This document shows positions 1 to 11,098 of a DNA stretch of 64,000 nucleotides, piece by piece. The notes under the pieces were generated by a model. That model did not search any database and had not been told where the DNA came from. It saw only the letters and a program-made list of their open reading frames with translations. How positions within the stretch are numbered: the first letter of the stretch is position 1; every line of letters begins with the position of its first letter. Source of the stretch: Parabacteroides sp. PF5-9 (GTDB lineage Bacteria > Bacteroidota > Bacteroidia > Bacteroidales > Tannerellaceae); the NCBI RefSeq assembly GCF_029893105.1, contig NZ_JARXWG010000016.1:1-64000 (forward strand), given 5' to 3'. Both the position numbers and the translations under genes were made by a program.

Positions 1-114
1 CTTGATGCTTACGAAAAAGGTCAACTAAAAGGCAAACTTAAAGAGATTGCAGCGGGATTACATGAAGAATCCAATCCGGTGATTATGTTGGCAAAATATA
101 AGAAGGGACATTAA
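1..114 (+). CDS. 3' end of a 6-bladed beta-propeller-like protein (partial)
   Basis: Only the last 37 codons are inside the window; the frame is open from base 1 to a TAA at 112-114. The tail reads LKEIAAGLHEESNPVIMLAKYKK in two overlapping pieces: a charged helix, then ESNPVIMLAKYKK. From memory this resembles the C-terminus of the secreted 6-bladed beta-propeller (NHL-like) proteins of Bacteroides and Parabacteroides, which often neighbour LanC-like genes. The LanC-like remnant that follows supports this reading. The identification rests on very few residues and is tentative. Confidence 0.4.
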   Translation, partial: LDAYEKGQLKGKLKEIAAGLHEESNPVIMLAKYKKGH

Positions 115-160
115 TTATTAATGATGAATGCGCATAGGAAGTGATTACTCGGAATACTCG

Positions 161-240
161 TGGAAGATAGAAGTTAGCCTTTCGTGGCTGTGAATTATAT
201 CTTTTTTTTCTACTTTCTAACTTCAGTATTCCATCTTCCA
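161..240. repeat. imperfect inverted repeat, possible terminator
   Basis: TGGAAGAT and GAAGTTAG at 161-177 recur inverted at 217-240 (CTAACTTC, then ATCTTCCA), with a T-rich stretch (CTTTTTTTTC) at 201-210 inside the loop. It lies between the partial upstream gene and the LanC-like remnant, where a terminator would be expected. The arms are interrupted, so this is a weak call. Confidence 0.3.
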
Positions 241-267
241 TCTTCTTTTATTTATTGATTAATTAAC

Positions 268-501
268 ATGATAGTACATACTCGTAATCTTATACTACAA
301 GACCTCCAGTAAATAGCCGAAATGCTTTTACTTAACGGCACATTGACGGAATGTCCCGGTTTAGTGTATGGTAAAATGGGAATTGCTGTTTTCTTTTTCC
401 ATTATGCACTGGATTTGATCGGAGAGATGCAAAATTTTGAAGACTTTGATCAACGGATGGTTCGTGCCGTGATGTCTGATCCAAGCAGTTACCGTTGTTG
501 A
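268..501 (+). pseudogene. LanC-like (lanthionine synthetase C family) gene remnant
   Basis: Reading from ATG 268 gives 14 codons, an in-frame TAA at 310-312, then an open stretch to TGA 499-501. After the stop the peptide contains IAEMLLLNGTLTECPGLVYG followed by KMGIAVFFFHYA, which resembles the opening of Bacteroidales LanC-like proteins (…GL.GKMGIA.FFYHYAR…). The next residues, LDLIGEMQ, belong in intact homologues somewhat further on, so a short internal deletion is likely. Only about 75 residues remain of a family usually near 400 residues, and the Zn-binding half is absent. LanC-like genes often follow 6-bladed beta-propeller genes in these bacteria, matching the fragment at the start of the window. 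No function is expected. Confidence 0.55.
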
Positions 502-592
502 TTTGCAGTTCTTGAAATTATAAAAGCGTAGTAAGCGTACTCGCTCTATTTTAACAGACTCTTTTTGGTACATTAATCAAACCTTAATACTT

Positions 593-1057
593 ATGTCAAA
601 CCCCTTGAAAAAACTATTCGGAGGGAAACGTCCCTCCGTCAGATGCTTTAATCGCGCCATCCAACATCTTACCCCACAAGAAAAAACCAACTATTACCGT
701 AAAGCCTATACGATGGCAGTGTATCACTGGGAGGAACTTCCCGGATGGTATCGTACCTTTCTGATTAACCTGGTACAACACGATTGGCAGCAGTTTCTGG
801 ATTATCTCCATCGGGAGACTATTCTGGGCGAACTGACCTATTCGTTGGAAGAGCCGCAACTGTTTAAAAAAGTGTTCAATTTATTGGAGAAAAACCGAAA
901 AAATCATAAAGTCTCATTCAACCATTTGGGCTTTTGTATTCTGCTCTCTTTTAAATACTCGTTGAAAATAAGCACTTTGGGTGATTGTATCCGTACTGCT
1001 CGTTTTACTCCCGAAGAGTTAATGGATATGCTGCAATACGCCACGGTAGAGTGTTGA
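593..1057 (+). CDS. hypothetical protein, 154 aa
   Basis: I do not recognise this protein. It is basic at the N-terminus (residues 1-20), rich in aromatic residues (HWEELPGWYRTF near 45-57, HDWQQFLDYLHRE near 63-75) and predicted helical, with no signal peptide or membrane segment. The C-terminal part (FTPEELMDMLQYATVEC) looks like a short helical bundle. It stands alone between the LanC-like remnant and the HU-like gene. Codon use resembles the neighbouring genes. ATG 593 is the first start in the frame and no clear Shine-Dalgarno precedes it, which is normal for Bacteroidetes. Confidence 0.6.
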   Translation: MSNPLKKLFGGKRPSVRCFNRAIQHLTPQEKTNYYRKAYTMAVYHWEELPGWYRTFLINLVQHDWQQFLDYLHRETILGELTYSLEEPQLFKKVFNLLEKNRKNHKVSFNHLGFCILLSFKYSLKISTLGDCIRTARFTPEELMDMLQYATVEC

Positions 1058-1166
1058 AATACGACAGAATAGAGTGGTTTAATTATCTGTAAATCAAACG
1101 ACAGATCCTTTTGTCTCTCCCTATATTATTGCGTTATTACAGCAGTTCTGCTTTTTTTCGTCAGCC

Positions 1167-1174
1167 TACATTTG
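1167..1174 (+). promoter_or_regulatory. Bacteroidetes -7 element for the HU-like gene
   Basis: TACATTTG matches TAnnTTTG and sits about 50 nt before ATG 1226. No clear -33 TTG was found at the usual spacing. Confidence 0.45.
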
Positions 1175-1225
1175 CAATGTGATCACAATTAATCATTAAT
1201 CATTAAAAATTAAACATTCAAAATC

Positions 1226-1654
1226 ATGGCATTAAAATTTAGAAAAGTAGAACGTAAGTTATTGGCCGGAGAATCGGCAGGACAGGTGAAAACTTATGCA
1301 GTGGCAAAATCGAACGGATATTGTGATCTGCCGAAATTATGTAAGCTGATCTCGGCGCGCTCATCTATTTCGAGTGCGGATGTGAAGGCGGTGCTCGATT
1401 CGTTGAACTGGGTGATGGAAGTGGAACTGCAGTCGAGTAATATCGTACAGGTGGGCGAACTGGGTAATTTCCGTTTGACGATCAGCTCGAATGGTACCGA
1501 TACGGCGGACGATTTTTCAGCGGCGGATATCCGCAAAGCGAAAATTGTATTCAGTCCGGGTAGCAGTCTGCGTAAGGCTGGTTCGGAGGTGAAGTATGAA
1601 GAGGATAAACCGATCGTAATCACAGATGATTGTGAACGGCCTCATGCAGACTAA
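1226..1654 (+). CDS. HU-family DNA-binding protein (HU-HIG type)
   Basis: This is a 142-aa HU/IHF-related nucleoid protein of the Bacteroidetes-specific branch annotated as 'DNA-binding protein, histone-like'. It opens with LKFRKVERKL and carries the beta-arm start VQVGELGNFRLTISSNG near residues 75-91, followed by FSAADIRKAKIVFSPGSSLR near 94-113, all typical of the family. These proteins are thought to bind DNA as dimers. The C-terminal end (about residues 120-142) is acidic and variable. Related genes often occur singly in accessory regions next to small membrane or amidase genes, and a small membrane gene overlaps the 3' end here. Confidence 0.85.
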   Translation: MALKFRKVERKLLAGESAGQVKTYAVAKSNGYCDLPKLCKLISARSSISSADVKAVLDSLNWVMEVELQSSNIVQVGELGNFRLTISSNGTDTADDFSAADIRKAKIVFSPGSSLRKAGSEVKYEEDKPIVITDDCERPHAD

Positions 1655-1817
1655 CCTGCAACTTATTATGGCAATCCTGCTCACATTGAGCGGGATTGTC
1701 CTGTTGTTTTGTGGCTTTGGGGAGACCTGCACTTTTGCGGGTGTATTGTTCGGTGTTGTTGTATGTAGCGGTGATCTGTTTCTGTTGGAGGCGAAAAAGA
1801 CAATCTTTGATTGTTAA
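1644..1817 (+). CDS. small membrane protein, probably internally deleted
   Basis: A 57-aa peptide from ATG 1644 (an in-frame ATG at 1626 would add six residues) starts MQTNLQLIMAILLTLSGIVL, a clear membrane helix, and continues LLFCGFGETCTFAGVLFG. From memory, small holin-like proteins downstream of HU-HIG genes in Bacteroides have this pattern, but with about 15-20 extra residues between the GF and the FGE…TFAG block. Here the two blocks are joined directly, suggesting an in-frame deletion. The C-terminal tail (LEAKKTIFDC) does not match the family as I recall it. The gene overlaps the end of the HU-like gene in another frame. It may be a decaying gene. Confidence 0.45.
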   Translation: MQTNLQLIMAILLTLSGIVLLFCGFGETCTFAGVLFGVVVCSGDLFLLEAKKTIFDC

Positions 1818-1866
1818 AAAATAATAATATATCCAATCTTCCCTAAAAAGGAAAGCAACATTTCTG

Positions 1867-1948
1867 TAACTTTGCACCACTTTTTGGAGCAGGGTATCAA
1901 ATTATTATCGGCAACTACTTGATTGTCCGAAAATAATGGTTATCTTTG
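1867..1948 (+). promoter_or_regulatory. tandem promoters of the str-S10-spc-alpha operon
   Basis: Two -7 elements precede rpsL: TAACTTTG at 1867-1874 and TATCTTTG at 1941-1948. The second has a TTG at 1919-1921, exactly 19 nt upstream, which is the classic Bacteroides -33/-7 spacing. The implied leaders to ATG 2015 are roughly 130 and 60 nt. Two strong promoters fit the demand for ribosomal protein synthesis. Confidence 0.7.
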
Positions 1949-2014
1949 CACCCGCTATTTTTAGGTAGAATAACGATTAAGATACATTCAAAGTTTAAAA
2001 AATAAAGAAAAGAA

Positions 2015-2404
2015 ATGCCTACAATTCAACAATTAGTTAGAAAAGGAAGGGAAACTTTGGTGGAAAAAGGTAAATCACCTGCATTGGATGCTTGTCCGCA
2101 AAGACGTGGCGTATGTGTGCGTGTGTATACTACAACCCCAAAGAAACCGAACTCAGCTATGCGTAAAGTAGCCAGGGTACGTTTGACAAATGGTAAAGAG
2201 GTGAACTCTTATATTCCGGGAGAAGGACACAACTTGCAGGAACACTCGATCGTGTTGGTGCGTGGTGGTCGTGTAAAAGACCTTCCAGGGGTACGTTATC
2301 ATATTGTTCGTGGTACGTTGGATACAGCTGGTGTAAACGGTCGCACGCAGAGACGTTCCAAATATGGAGCAAAACGTCCGAAAGCAGGAGCAGCTAAAAA
2401 GTAA
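2015..2404 (+). CDS. rpsL: 30S ribosomal protein S12
   Basis: At 129 aa this is full length for S12, which forms part of the decoding centre. [19 protein letters not shown] (about residues 40-57) and [19 protein letters not shown] (about 68-86) are diagnostic. Lys43 and Lys88, the residues usually altered in streptomycin-resistant strains, are both wild type. It is the first gene of the long ribosomal operon and lies directly downstream of the tandem promoters. Confidence 0.99.
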   Translation: MPTIQQLVRKGRETLVEKGKSPALDACPQRRGVCVRVYTTTPKKPNSAMRKVARVRLTNGKEVNSYIPGEGHNLQEHSIVLVRGGRVKDLPGVRYHIVRGTLDTAGVNGRTQRRSKYGAKRPKAGAAKK

Positions 2405-2551
2405 TCCCCCTTCAAACAGAGATTTAATTCAGTATTAAAAAACGGTTTGAGTTTTTTGGATACGCTATATAAGGGTTGAGTAAATGGTTCGGAGGAACCG
2501 TTGAAGACAGACAAAAGGCAACCAAAGACAAGAACAAATTTTGAAATTCAA

Positions 2552-3028
2552 ATGAGAAAAGCAAAACCAAAGAAAAGACAGATCCTCCCGGATCCGGTCT
2601 TCGGTGATGTAAAGGTGACGAGATTCGTTAACCATTTAATGTATGATGGCAAGAAGAGCACTGCCTTCACGATCTTTTATTCCGCTCTGGAAAATGTAAA
2701 GGCTAAATTAGCGAATGAAGAGAAATCTTCGCTGGAGATATGGAAAGCCGCACTCGATAATATTACTCCTCAGGTTGAAGTGAAATCCCGTCGTGTGGGA
2801 GGAGCTACATTCCAAGTACCTACAGAGATCCGTCCTGATCGTAAAGAATCGGTTTCGATGAAAAATATGATTTTGTATGCCCGTAAGCGTGGTGGTAAGA
2901 CCATGGCTGACAAGTTGGCGGCAGAGATTGTTGATGCGTTCAACAATCAGGGAGGTGCATTTAAACGTAAGGAAGATATGCATCGTATGGCTGAGGCTAA
3001 CCGTGCCTTTGCCCATTTCAGATTTTAA
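2552..3028 (+). CDS. rpsG: 30S ribosomal protein S7
   Basis: This is 158 aa from ATG 2552 ([15 protein letters not shown]). The frame is open further upstream to 2501, but the added residues ([13 protein letters not shown]…) are unlike S7, so the internal ATG is chosen. S7 nucleates the 30S head and contacts the E site. [19 protein letters not shown] (about residues 77-95) is the conserved core. It follows rpsL after about 150 nt and precedes fusA, the usual str order. Confidence 0.98.
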   Translation: MRKAKPKKRQILPDPVFGDVKVTRFVNHLMYDGKKSTAFTIFYSALENVKAKLANEEKSSLEIWKAALDNITPQVEVKSRRVGGATFQVPTEIRPDRKESVSMKNMILYARKRGGKTMADKLAAEIVDAFNNQGGAFKRKEDMHRMAEANRAFAHFRF

Positions 3029-3060
3029 TTTAAGGCAAATTTAAGAGATAAAGAAAAAAT

Positions 3061-5190
<2,130 letters not shown>

Positions 5191-5196
5191 AATAAT

Positions 5197-5226
5197 ATGG
5201 GGGGAGGAAATGGCTCTTTCCCCCAT
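5197..5226 (+). promoter_or_regulatory. hairpin between fusA and rpsJ
   Basis: ATGGGGG at 5197-5203 pairs with CCCCCAT at 5220-5226 around a 16-nt loop. It lies in the 68-nt fusA-rpsJ spacer, the str/S10 boundary. There is no U-run after it, so it may be an attenuator, a processing site or an RNA stabiliser rather than a terminator. Confidence 0.4.
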
Positions 5227-5258
5227 GCATATTTATAATACATAATTTATAATTAGTA

Positions 5259-5564
5259 ATGAGCCAAAAAATTAGAATTAAATTGAAATCTTACGATTAT
5301 TCGCTGGTTGACAAGTCGGCCGAGAAAATCGTTAAGACGGTAAAGGCGACAGGTGCTGTGGTGAGTGGTCCGATACCTCTTCCTACGCACAAGCGTATTT
5401 TTACAGTGAACCGCTCTACTTTCGTGAATAAAAAATCACGTGAGCAGTTCGAACTCTCTTCGTATAAGAGATTAATAGATATTTACAGTTCAACTGCAAA
5501 AACAGTTGACGCTCTGATGAAACTGGAATTGCCCAGTGGAGTAGAGGTTGAAATAAAAGTGTGA
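5259..5564 (+). CDS. rpsJ: 30S ribosomal protein S10
   Basis: At 101 aa this is the first gene of the S10 block. [20 protein letters not shown] (residues 5-24) and [17 protein letters not shown] near 37-53 are conserved S10 segments. S10 is part of the 30S head, and in other bacteria it also pairs with NusB in antitermination. It follows the fusA hairpin and precedes rplC by 20 nt. Confidence 0.98.
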   Translation: MSQKIRIKLKSYDYSLVDKSAEKIVKTVKATGAVVSGPIPLPTHKRIFTVNRSTFVNKKSREQFELSSYKRLIDIYSSTAKTVDALMKLELPSGVEVEIKV

Positions 5565-5584
5565 GATCATAAAAATTAAGTGAA

Positions 5585-6202
5585 ATGCCAGGATTATTAG
5601 GAAAGAAAATCGGAATGACATCCGTATTCAGTGCCGAGGGAAAAAATCTTCCATGCACTGTTATCGAAGTAGGTCCTTGTGTTGTTACACAGATTAAAAC
5701 ACTTGAAAAAGACGGCTATCAGGCTGTTCAGTTGGGTTTCGATGATAAAAAAGAGAAACACACGACAAAACCTGAGATGGGTCATTTCAAGAAAGCTGGT
5801 GTAACGCCCAAGAGATACTTGGCCGAGTTCAAAGATTTTGAAGCTGCATACAATCTGGGTGATGTGATCACCGTGGATTATCTGGAAGATGCAGGTTTTG
5901 TAGATGTCGTTGGTACATCTAAAGGGAAAGGGTTCCAGGGAGTTGTTAAACGTCATGGTTTTGGCGGGGTAGGTCAGACTACTCACGGTCAGCATAACCG
6001 TTTACGTGCTCCGGGTAGTATTGGTGCGTGTTCTTATCCTGCAAAGGTATTTAAAGGAATGCGTATGGCAGGTCAGATGGGTAACGAACGGGTAACTGTT
6101 CAGAATCTGGAAGTGATCAAGGTGATGCCTGAACATAATCTTTTATTGGTGAAAGGTTCTGTTCCGGGAGCAAAAGGTTCAATCGTATTAATTGAGAAAT
6201 AA
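5585..6202 (+). CDS. rplC: 50S ribosomal protein L3
   Basis: At 205 aa, with [15 protein letters not shown] at the N-terminus and [15 protein letters not shown] near residues 116-130, this is L3, which reaches toward the peptidyl transferase centre. [15 protein letters not shown] near 159-173 is also conserved. The stop codon shares one base with the start of rplD (TAATG), so the two are probably translationally coupled. Confidence 0.98.
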   Translation: MPGLLGKKIGMTSVFSAEGKNLPCTVIEVGPCVVTQIKTLEKDGYQAVQLGFDDKKEKHTTKPEMGHFKKAGVTPKRYLAEFKDFEAAYNLGDVITVDYLEDAGFVDVVGTSKGKGFQGVVKRHGFGGVGQTTHGQHNRLRAPGSIGACSYPAKVFKGMRMAGQMGNERVTVQNLEVIKVMPEHNLLLVKGSVPGAKGSIVLIEK

Positions 6203-6831
6203 TGGAACTGAGCATATTAAATATTAAAGGCGAAGATACCGGAAGAAAAGTAACATTGAATGATGCGATTTTCGGTATTGCCCCTAATGATCATGCGATC
6301 TACCTGGATGTAAAACAATATTTGGCTAATCAGCGCCAGGGAACGCATAAGTCAAAAGAGAGAAGTGAAATTTCCGGAAGTACACGTAAGCTGATCCGCC
6401 AGAAAGGTGGGGGTGGTGCACGTCGTGGTGATATTAATTCTCCGGTATTGGTCGGTGGAGCACGTGTGTTTGGTCCTAAACCAAGAGACTACAGCTTCAA
6501 ATTGAATAAGAAAGTGAAAAGTCTGGCTCGCAAATCAGCGTTGGCTTATAAGGCAAAAGAACAAGCGATTGTTGTGGTGGAAGATTTTGTAATGGAAGCT
6601 CCAAAGACAAAAGAATTTATTGCGATTGCTAAAAACCTGAAAGTCGCTGATAAAAAGCTGCTTGTGGTATTGCCGGAAAAGAACAATTTTGTATATTTGT
6701 CGGCTCGTAATTTACAGAGAGCAAATGTTATAACAGCATCTGAGTTAAATACATACGGAATCCTCAATGCAGGAAACCTGGTATTGACTGAGAGTTCTTT
6801 GGCTGTCATTGAGAAAAATTTTAATGCATAA
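6202..6831 (+). CDS. rplD: 50S ribosomal protein L4
   Basis: This 209-aa L4 carries the conserved tunnel-loop region [20 protein letters not shown] (about residues 47-66) followed by [15 protein letters not shown]4 lines the exit tunnel; in E. coli it also represses the S10 operon, but no matching leader was identified here. It overlaps the rplC stop by one base and precedes rplW by 11 nt. Confidence 0.98.
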   Translation: MELSILNIKGEDTGRKVTLNDAIFGIAPNDHAIYLDVKQYLANQRQGTHKSKERSEISGSTRKLIRQKGGGGARRGDINSPVLVGGARVFGPKPRDYSFKLNKKVKSLARKSALAYKAKEQAIVVVEDFVMEAPKTKEFIAIAKNLKVADKKLLVVLPEKNNFVYLSARNLQRANVITASELNTYGILNAGNLVLTESSLAVIEKNFNA

Positions 6832-6842
6832 GGAGTAGAAAA

Positions 6843-7136
6843 ATGGGAATTATTATTAAACCTATCATAACAGAGAAGCAAACAGCGATCACAGAGAAGA
6901 TGCCGACTCGCTATGGTTTTCGTGTATCTCCTGATGCCAATAAGCTGCAGATAAAAAAAGCGATCGAAGATATGTATAACGTTACCGTTGAAGATGTGAA
7001 TACCATCAACTATTCAGGTAAACGTAAAAGTCGTTATACCAAATCGGGTATTATTACCGGTAAACAAGCGGCATACAAAAAAGCGATCATTACATTGAAA
7101 GAAGGAGAAACAATAGATTTCTTTAGTAATATCTAA
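6843..7136 (+). CDS. rplW: 50S ribosomal protein L23
   Basis: This is 97 aa, with [12 protein letters not shown] at the N-terminus and the [19 protein letters not shown] segment near residues 24-42. L23 sits at the tunnel exit and docks trigger factor and SRP. Spacing to rplB is 7 nt. Confidence 0.97.
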   Translation: MGIIIKPIITEKQTAITEKMPTRYGFRVSPDANKLQIKKAIEDMYNVTVEDVNTINYSGKRKSRYTKSGIITGKQAAYKKAIITLKEGETIDFFSNI

Positions 7137-7143
7137 AAAAGAA

Positions 7144-7968
7144 ATGGGAATACGTAAATTAAAGCCCACAACACCGGGGCAGAGACACAAAGTTATTGGT
7201 GCATTTGATAAAATCACTGCAAGTACACCAGAGAAGTCTCTTGTAACAGGTAAAAATCGTTCAGGTGGTCGTAACAATACCGGTAAAATGACTATGCGTT
7301 ATATCGGTGGCGGTCACAAAAAACGTTACAGATTTATCGATTTCAAGAGAAATAAAGATGGCATTCCTGCAACAGTAAAAAGCATTGAGTACGATCCGAA
7401 TCGTACATCACGTATCGCTTTATTGTATTATGCCGACGGAGCAAAGAGTTATATCATCGCTCCGAACGGATTGGAAGTTGGCCAGACAGTGATTTCAGGC
7501 AAAGAAGCTGCGCCTGAGGTAGGGAATACTTTGCCGATGGCAAATATACCTGTCGGTACGATTATTCATAATATTGAGCTTCGTCCGGGACAAGGTGCCA
7601 AGATGGTACGTTCGGCCGGAGCATTTGCTCAGCTGACTTCTAAAGAAGGTGCTTATGCGATCATTAAGATGCCTTCTGGTGAGACAAGAAAGATTCTTGC
7701 AGCTTGTAAAGCTACCATTGGTAGTGTTGGTAACTCAGACCATGGTCTTGAAAAATCAGGTAAAGCCGGTCGCTCCAGATGGCTGGGACGTCGTCCACGT
7801 AACCGCGGGGTTGTTATGAACCCGGTTGATCACCCGATGGGTGGTGGTGAAGGACGTGCTTCAGGAGGACATCCGCGTTCACGCAAAGGCTTATATGCTA
7901 AGGGCTTGAAGACAAGAGCTCCTAAGAAGCATTCTTCAAAATATATTATTGAAAGAAGAAAGAAATAA
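7144..7968 (+). CDS. rplB: 50S ribosomal protein L2
   Basis: At 274 aa this is full-length L2, needed for subunit joining and peptidyl transfer. The C-terminal motif [20 protein letters not shown] (about residues 219-238) includes the conserved histidine region. [20 protein letters not shown] lies near residues 40-59. It is in standard S10-operon position before rpsS. Confidence 0.99.
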   Translation: MGIRKLKPTTPGQRHKVIGAFDKITASTPEKSLVTGKNRSGGRNNTGKMTMRYIGGGHKKRYRFIDFKRNKDGIPATVKSIEYDPNRTSRIALLYYADGAKSYIIAPNGLEVGQTVISGKEAAPEVGNTLPMANIPVGTIIHNIELRPGQGAKMVRSAGAFAQLTSKEGAYAIIKMPSGETRKILAACKATIGSVGNSDHGLEKSGKAGRSRWLGRRPRNRGVVMNPVDHPMGGGEGRASGGHPRSRKGLYAKGLKTRAPKKHSSKYIIERRKK

Positions 7969-7988
7969 TCTGATTAATTAAGTAAACT

Positions 7989-8258
7989 ATGAGTCGTTCA
8001 CTAAAAAAAGGCCCGTATATTAATGTAAAGCTTGAAAAGAAAGTTCTGACAATGAATGAGTCAGGCAAAAAGTCGGTCATTAAGACATGGGCAAGAGCTT
8101 CAATGATTTCGCCTGATTTTGTAGGGCATACAATTGCAGTTCACAATGGAAATAAATTTATTCCTGTTTTCGTTACCGAAAATATGGTAGGCCATAAGTT
8201 AGGTGAATTTTCTCCTACACGCGTATTCCGTGGTCATGCCGGTAATAAGAAAAGATAA
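7989..8258 (+). CDS. rpsS: 30S ribosomal protein S19
   Basis: This 89-aa protein begins [11 protein letters not shown] and contains the family motif [20 protein letters not shown] near residues 66-85. S19 is in the 30S head and forms intersubunit bridges. Confidence 0.98.
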   Translation: MSRSLKKGPYINVKLEKKVLTMNESGKKSVIKTWARASMISPDFVGHTIAVHNGNKFIPVFVTENMVGHKLGEFSPTRVFRGHAGNKKR

Positions 8259-8307
8259 CGATAGGAACAGGAACTCAGGAATCTGAAAATAAAAAGAATC
8301 GAATAAA

Positions 8308-8718
8308 ATGGGTGCTAGAAAAAGAATATCAGCTGAAGCAAGAAAGGATGCCCAAAAAACCATGTATTTCGCAAAATTGCGGAATGTTCCTACTTCTCCA
8401 CGTAAGATGCGTCTCGTTGTAGACATGGTTCGTGGCATGGAAGTATTCAGAGCGCTTGGTGTTTTGAAGTTTTCAAATAAAGAAGCTGCAGCAAGAGTAG
8501 AAAAGTTACTTCGTTCGGCTATCGCCAACTGGGAACAGAAGAACGAACGTAAAGCAGAAACTGGTGAGTTGTATGTCTCTTCTATCAGCGTAGATTGCGC
8601 AACAACATTGAAGAGAATGCGTCCGGCTCCTCAGGGTAGAGGTTACAGAATTCGTAAACGTTCGAACCATGTAACATTGTTTGTGGATACACTAAGTACA
8701 AACGATAGTCAAAATTAA
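8308..8718 (+). CDS. rplV: 50S ribosomal protein L22
   Basis: At 136 aa, it has the core [20 protein letters not shown] (about residues 24-43) and the beta-hairpin tip [18 protein letters not shown] near residues 110-127, which enters the exit tunnel. There is no deletion in the tip of the kind seen in some macrolide-resistant strains. It precedes rpsC by 6 nt. Confidence 0.98.
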   Translation: MGARKRISAEARKDAQKTMYFAKLRNVPTSPRKMRLVVDMVRGMEVFRALGVLKFSNKEAAARVEKLLRSAIANWEQKNERKAETGELYVSSISVDCATTLKRMRPAPQGRGYRIRKRSNHVTLFVDTLSTNDSQN

Positions 8719-8724
8719 TTGTAG

Positions 8725-9468
8725 ATGGGACAAAAAGTAAATCCGATTAGTAATCGTTTAGGAATTATCCGTGGTTGGGATTCCAATTGGTATGGCGGCA
8801 AGAATTATGGCGATACGCTGTTGGAAGACAGTAAAATCCGTAAGTATCTGAATGCTCGTCTGGCCAAGGCTAGTGTATCGCGTATCGTTATTGAACGAAC
8901 GCTTAAGTTGATCACAATTACTGTTTGCACATCGCGTCCGGGCATTATCATCGGAAAAGGTGGTCAGGAAGTGGATAAGTTGAAAGAGGAGTTGAAAAAA
9001 ATTACCGACAAAGAGGTTCAGATTAACATCTTTGAGGTAAAAAGACCTGAATTAGACGCTGTTATTGTAGCAAACAATATTGCTCGTCAACTGGAAGGAA
9101 AAATTGCTTACCGTCGTGCTATTAAGATGGCTATAGCCTCTACCATGAGAATGGGTGCCGAAGGTATTAAAATTCAAATCTCTGGGCGTCTGAACGGAGC
9201 TGAAATGGCTCGTTCGGAAATGTATAAAGAAGGAAGAACTCCGTTGCATACTTTCAGGGCAGACATTGATTATGCGCTGGCTGAGGCGTTGACAAAAGTG
9301 GGGTTACTTGGCATTAAGGTATGGATTTGTCGTGGTGAAGTGTATGGAAAGAGAGATCTTGCTCCTTCATTTGCACAGCAGAAAGATTCAGGCCGCAGAC
9401 ATGAAAATGCCGGAGGTAACAGAGAAAGAGGAGACAGAAACTTCAAGAAGAAGAGAGCTAATCGTTAA
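8725..9468 (+). CDS. rpsC: 30S ribosomal protein S3
   Basis: At 247 aa it has the KH-domain motif [20 protein letters not shown] (about residues 70-89) and the C-terminal domain [19 protein letters not shown]. The basic, Gly/Asn/Arg-rich tail (last ~30 residues) extends beyond E. coli S3, as is common in Bacteroidetes. S3 lines the mRNA entry channel. Confidence 0.98.
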   Translation: MGQKVNPISNRLGIIRGWDSNWYGGKNYGDTLLEDSKIRKYLNARLAKASVSRIVIERTLKLITITVCTSRPGIIIGKGGQEVDKLKEELKKITDKEVQINIFEVKRPELDAVIVANNIARQLEGKIAYRRAIKMAIASTMRMGAEGIKIQISGRLNGAEMARSEMYKEGRTPLHTFRADIDYALAEALTKVGLLGIKVWICRGEVYGKRDLAPSFAQQKDSGRRHENAGGNRERGDRNFKKKRANR

Positions 9469-9487
9469 ACGTTAGAATTTAAGAAAG

Positions 9488-9922
9488 ATGTTACAACCTA
9501 AGAAAACCAGGTTCAGAAGGATGCAAAAAGGCCGTATGAAGGGTGAAGCCCAACGCGGTAACCAGATTGCCTTCGGATCTTTTGGGATAAAATCGTTAGA
9601 GAGTAAATGGATTACCGGTCGCCAGATTGAAGCTGCCCGTATTGCTGTGACACGTTACATGCAACGTCAGGGTCAGGTATGGGTGCGTATTTTCCCGGAT
9701 AAACCAATTACAAAGAAACCTGCTGAAGTACGTATGGGTAAGGGAAAAGGTAATCCGGAAGGATTTGTTGCTCCTGTAACTCCAGGCCGTATTCTTTTTG
9801 AGATAGAAGGCGTTCCATTTGATGTTGCCAAAGAAGCGTTGCGTTTAGCCGCTCAGAAACTTCCGGTAACAACAAAGTTTGTTGTGAGACGTGATTATGA
9901 TATGCAAAATCAAAATGCGTAA
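9488..9922 (+). CDS. rplP: 50S ribosomal protein L16
   Basis: This 144-aa L16 has [19 protein letters not shown] at the N-terminus and [20 protein letters not shown] near residues 82-101. It contacts tRNA near the A site. The arginine region that is hydroxylated in E. coli L16 is conserved. rpmC follows after 5 nt. Confidence 0.98.
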   Translation: MLQPKKTRFRRMQKGRMKGEAQRGNQIAFGSFGIKSLESKWITGRQIEAARIAVTRYMQRQGQVWVRIFPDKPITKKPAEVRMGKGKGNPEGFVAPVTPGRILFEIEGVPFDVAKEALRLAAQKLPVTTKFVVRRDYDMQNQNA

Positions 9923-9927
9923 TTGTT

Positions 9928-10125
9928 ATGAAGATTGCAGAAGTTAGAGAATTAAGTACAAAAGAATTACTGGAAAGGGTTGAAGCTGAAACAGCTTCTT
10001 ATGATCAAAAGGTAATCAACCATAGTATTTCTCCTATGGACAACCCTGCTCAGATTAAACAACAACGCAGGACGATTGCACGCATCAAAACTGAGTTGCG
10101 TCAACGAGAACTTAACAACAAATAA
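9928..10125 (+). CDS. rpmC: 50S ribosomal protein L29
   Basis: This 65-aa helical hairpin protein has the conserved elements ELSTKELLERV and QQRRTIARIKTELRQRE. L29 lies at the tunnel exit beside L23. The gene is tightly spaced between rplP and rpsQ. Confidence 0.95.
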   Translation: MKIAEVRELSTKELLERVEAETASYDQKVINHSISPMDNPAQIKQQRRTIARIKTELRQRELNNK

Positions 10126-10134
10126 TTGAGCCTG

Positions 10135-10392
10135 ATGGAAACTAGAAATTTAAGAAAAGAAAGAATGGGCGTGGTTACCAGCAACAAGATGGATAAAAGC
10201 ATCACTGTTGCGATTAAATGGAAGGAAAAACACCCCATGTATGGTAAATTCGTGAATAAGACGAAAAAATATCACGCTCATGACGAAAAGAACGAATGCA
10301 ATATCGGCGATACCGTAAAAATTATGGAGACTCGTCCGCTGAGCAAAACTAAGAGATGGAGGTTAGTACAAATAATCGAAAGGGCTAAGTAA
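10135..10392 (+). CDS. rpsQ: 30S ribosomal protein S17
   Basis: This is 85 aa from ATG 10135 ([14 protein letters not shown]). A TTG at 10126 is in frame and would add three residues, but ATG is the better start. [20 protein letters not shown] and the C-terminal [14 protein letters not shown] are characteristic. S17 is a primary 16S rRNA binder with an OB fold. Confidence 0.97.
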   Translation: METRNLRKERMGVVTSNKMDKSITVAIKWKEKHPMYGKFVNKTKKYHAHDEKNECNIGDTVKIMETRPLSKTKRWRLVQIIERAK

Positions 10393-10393
10393 G

Positions 10394-10759
10394 ATGATAC
10401 AACAAGAATCAAGATTAGTAGTTGCTGATAACAGCGGCGCTAAAGAAGCTTTATGTATTCGCGTTTTGGGAGGAACCCGCAAGCGTTATGCTTCAGTTGG
10501 AGACATTATCGTAGTTGCTGTTAAGAGTACTATTCCTGCCAGCGATGTAAAAAAAGGTACAGTTTCAAGAGCTGTGATTGTTCGAACGAAGAAAGAGATT
10601 CGTCGTCAGGATGGCTCGTACATTCGTTTTGATGACAATGCGTGTGTACTCTTGAATGCTTCCGGTGATATCCGTGGTAGCCGTATCTTTGGCCCGGTTG
10701 CCAGAGAACTGCGTGCAACAAATATGAAAATTGTATCACTTGCACCAGAAGTGCTTTAA
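10394..10759 (+). CDS. rplN: 50S ribosomal protein L14
   Basis: At 121 aa, it has [20 protein letters not shown] at the N-terminus and the motif [20 protein letters not shown] near residues 76-95, followed by GPVARELR. L14 forms an intersubunit bridge and is the docking site for silencing factors such as RsfS. Confidence 0.98.
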   Translation: MIQQESRLVVADNSGAKEALCIRVLGGTRKRYASVGDIIVVAVKSTIPASDVKKGTVSRAVIVRTKKEIRRQDGSYIRFDDNACVLLNASGDIRGSRIFGPVARELRATNMKIVSLAPEVL

Positions 10760-10777
10760 TTCGTAAATCGTAAAGTA

Positions 10778-11098
10778 ATGAGTAAATTACATATTAAAAA
10801 AGGCGATATAGTATTTGTTAATACCGGTGAAGATAAAGGCAAAACAGGTCGTGTTTTACAAGTGTTTGTAAAAGAAAACCGTGCCATTGTGGAAGGTGTT
10901 AATATGGTCTCTAAACATACTAAGCCAAATGCAAAGAATCCTCAGGGAGGAGTTGAAAAGAAAGAAGCTCCTATTCATCTTTCAAACCTCAACGTGCTTG
11001 ATCCTAAATCAGGAAAAGCAACACGTATAGGTCGTAAGCTGAATGATAAAGGAACTTTAGTACGTTACGCTAAAAAATCAGGGGAGGAAATTAAGTGA
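10778..11098 (+). CDS. rplX: 50S ribosomal protein L24
   Basis: This 106-aa KOW-domain protein starts [19 protein letters not shown] and contains the [13 protein letters not shown] core; [20 protein letters not shown] follows at about residues 46-65. L24 is an assembly initiator of the 50S subunit. Its TGA stop shares one base with the ATG of rplE. Confidence 0.98.
   Translation: MSKLHIKKGDIVFVNTGEDKGKTGRVLQVFVKENRAIVEGVNMVSKHTKPNAKNPQGGVEKKEAPIHLSNLNVLDPKSGKATRIGRKLNDKGTLVRYAKKSGEEIK

Noticed and set aside
1141-1162. AGCAG-TT-CTGCT plus T-run as terminator of the 154-aa gene
   Set aside because: The loop would have only two bases, which is sterically unlikely.
2501-2551. N-terminal extension of S7
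   Set aside because: The added residues are unlike S7, and the internal ATG gives the canonical start.
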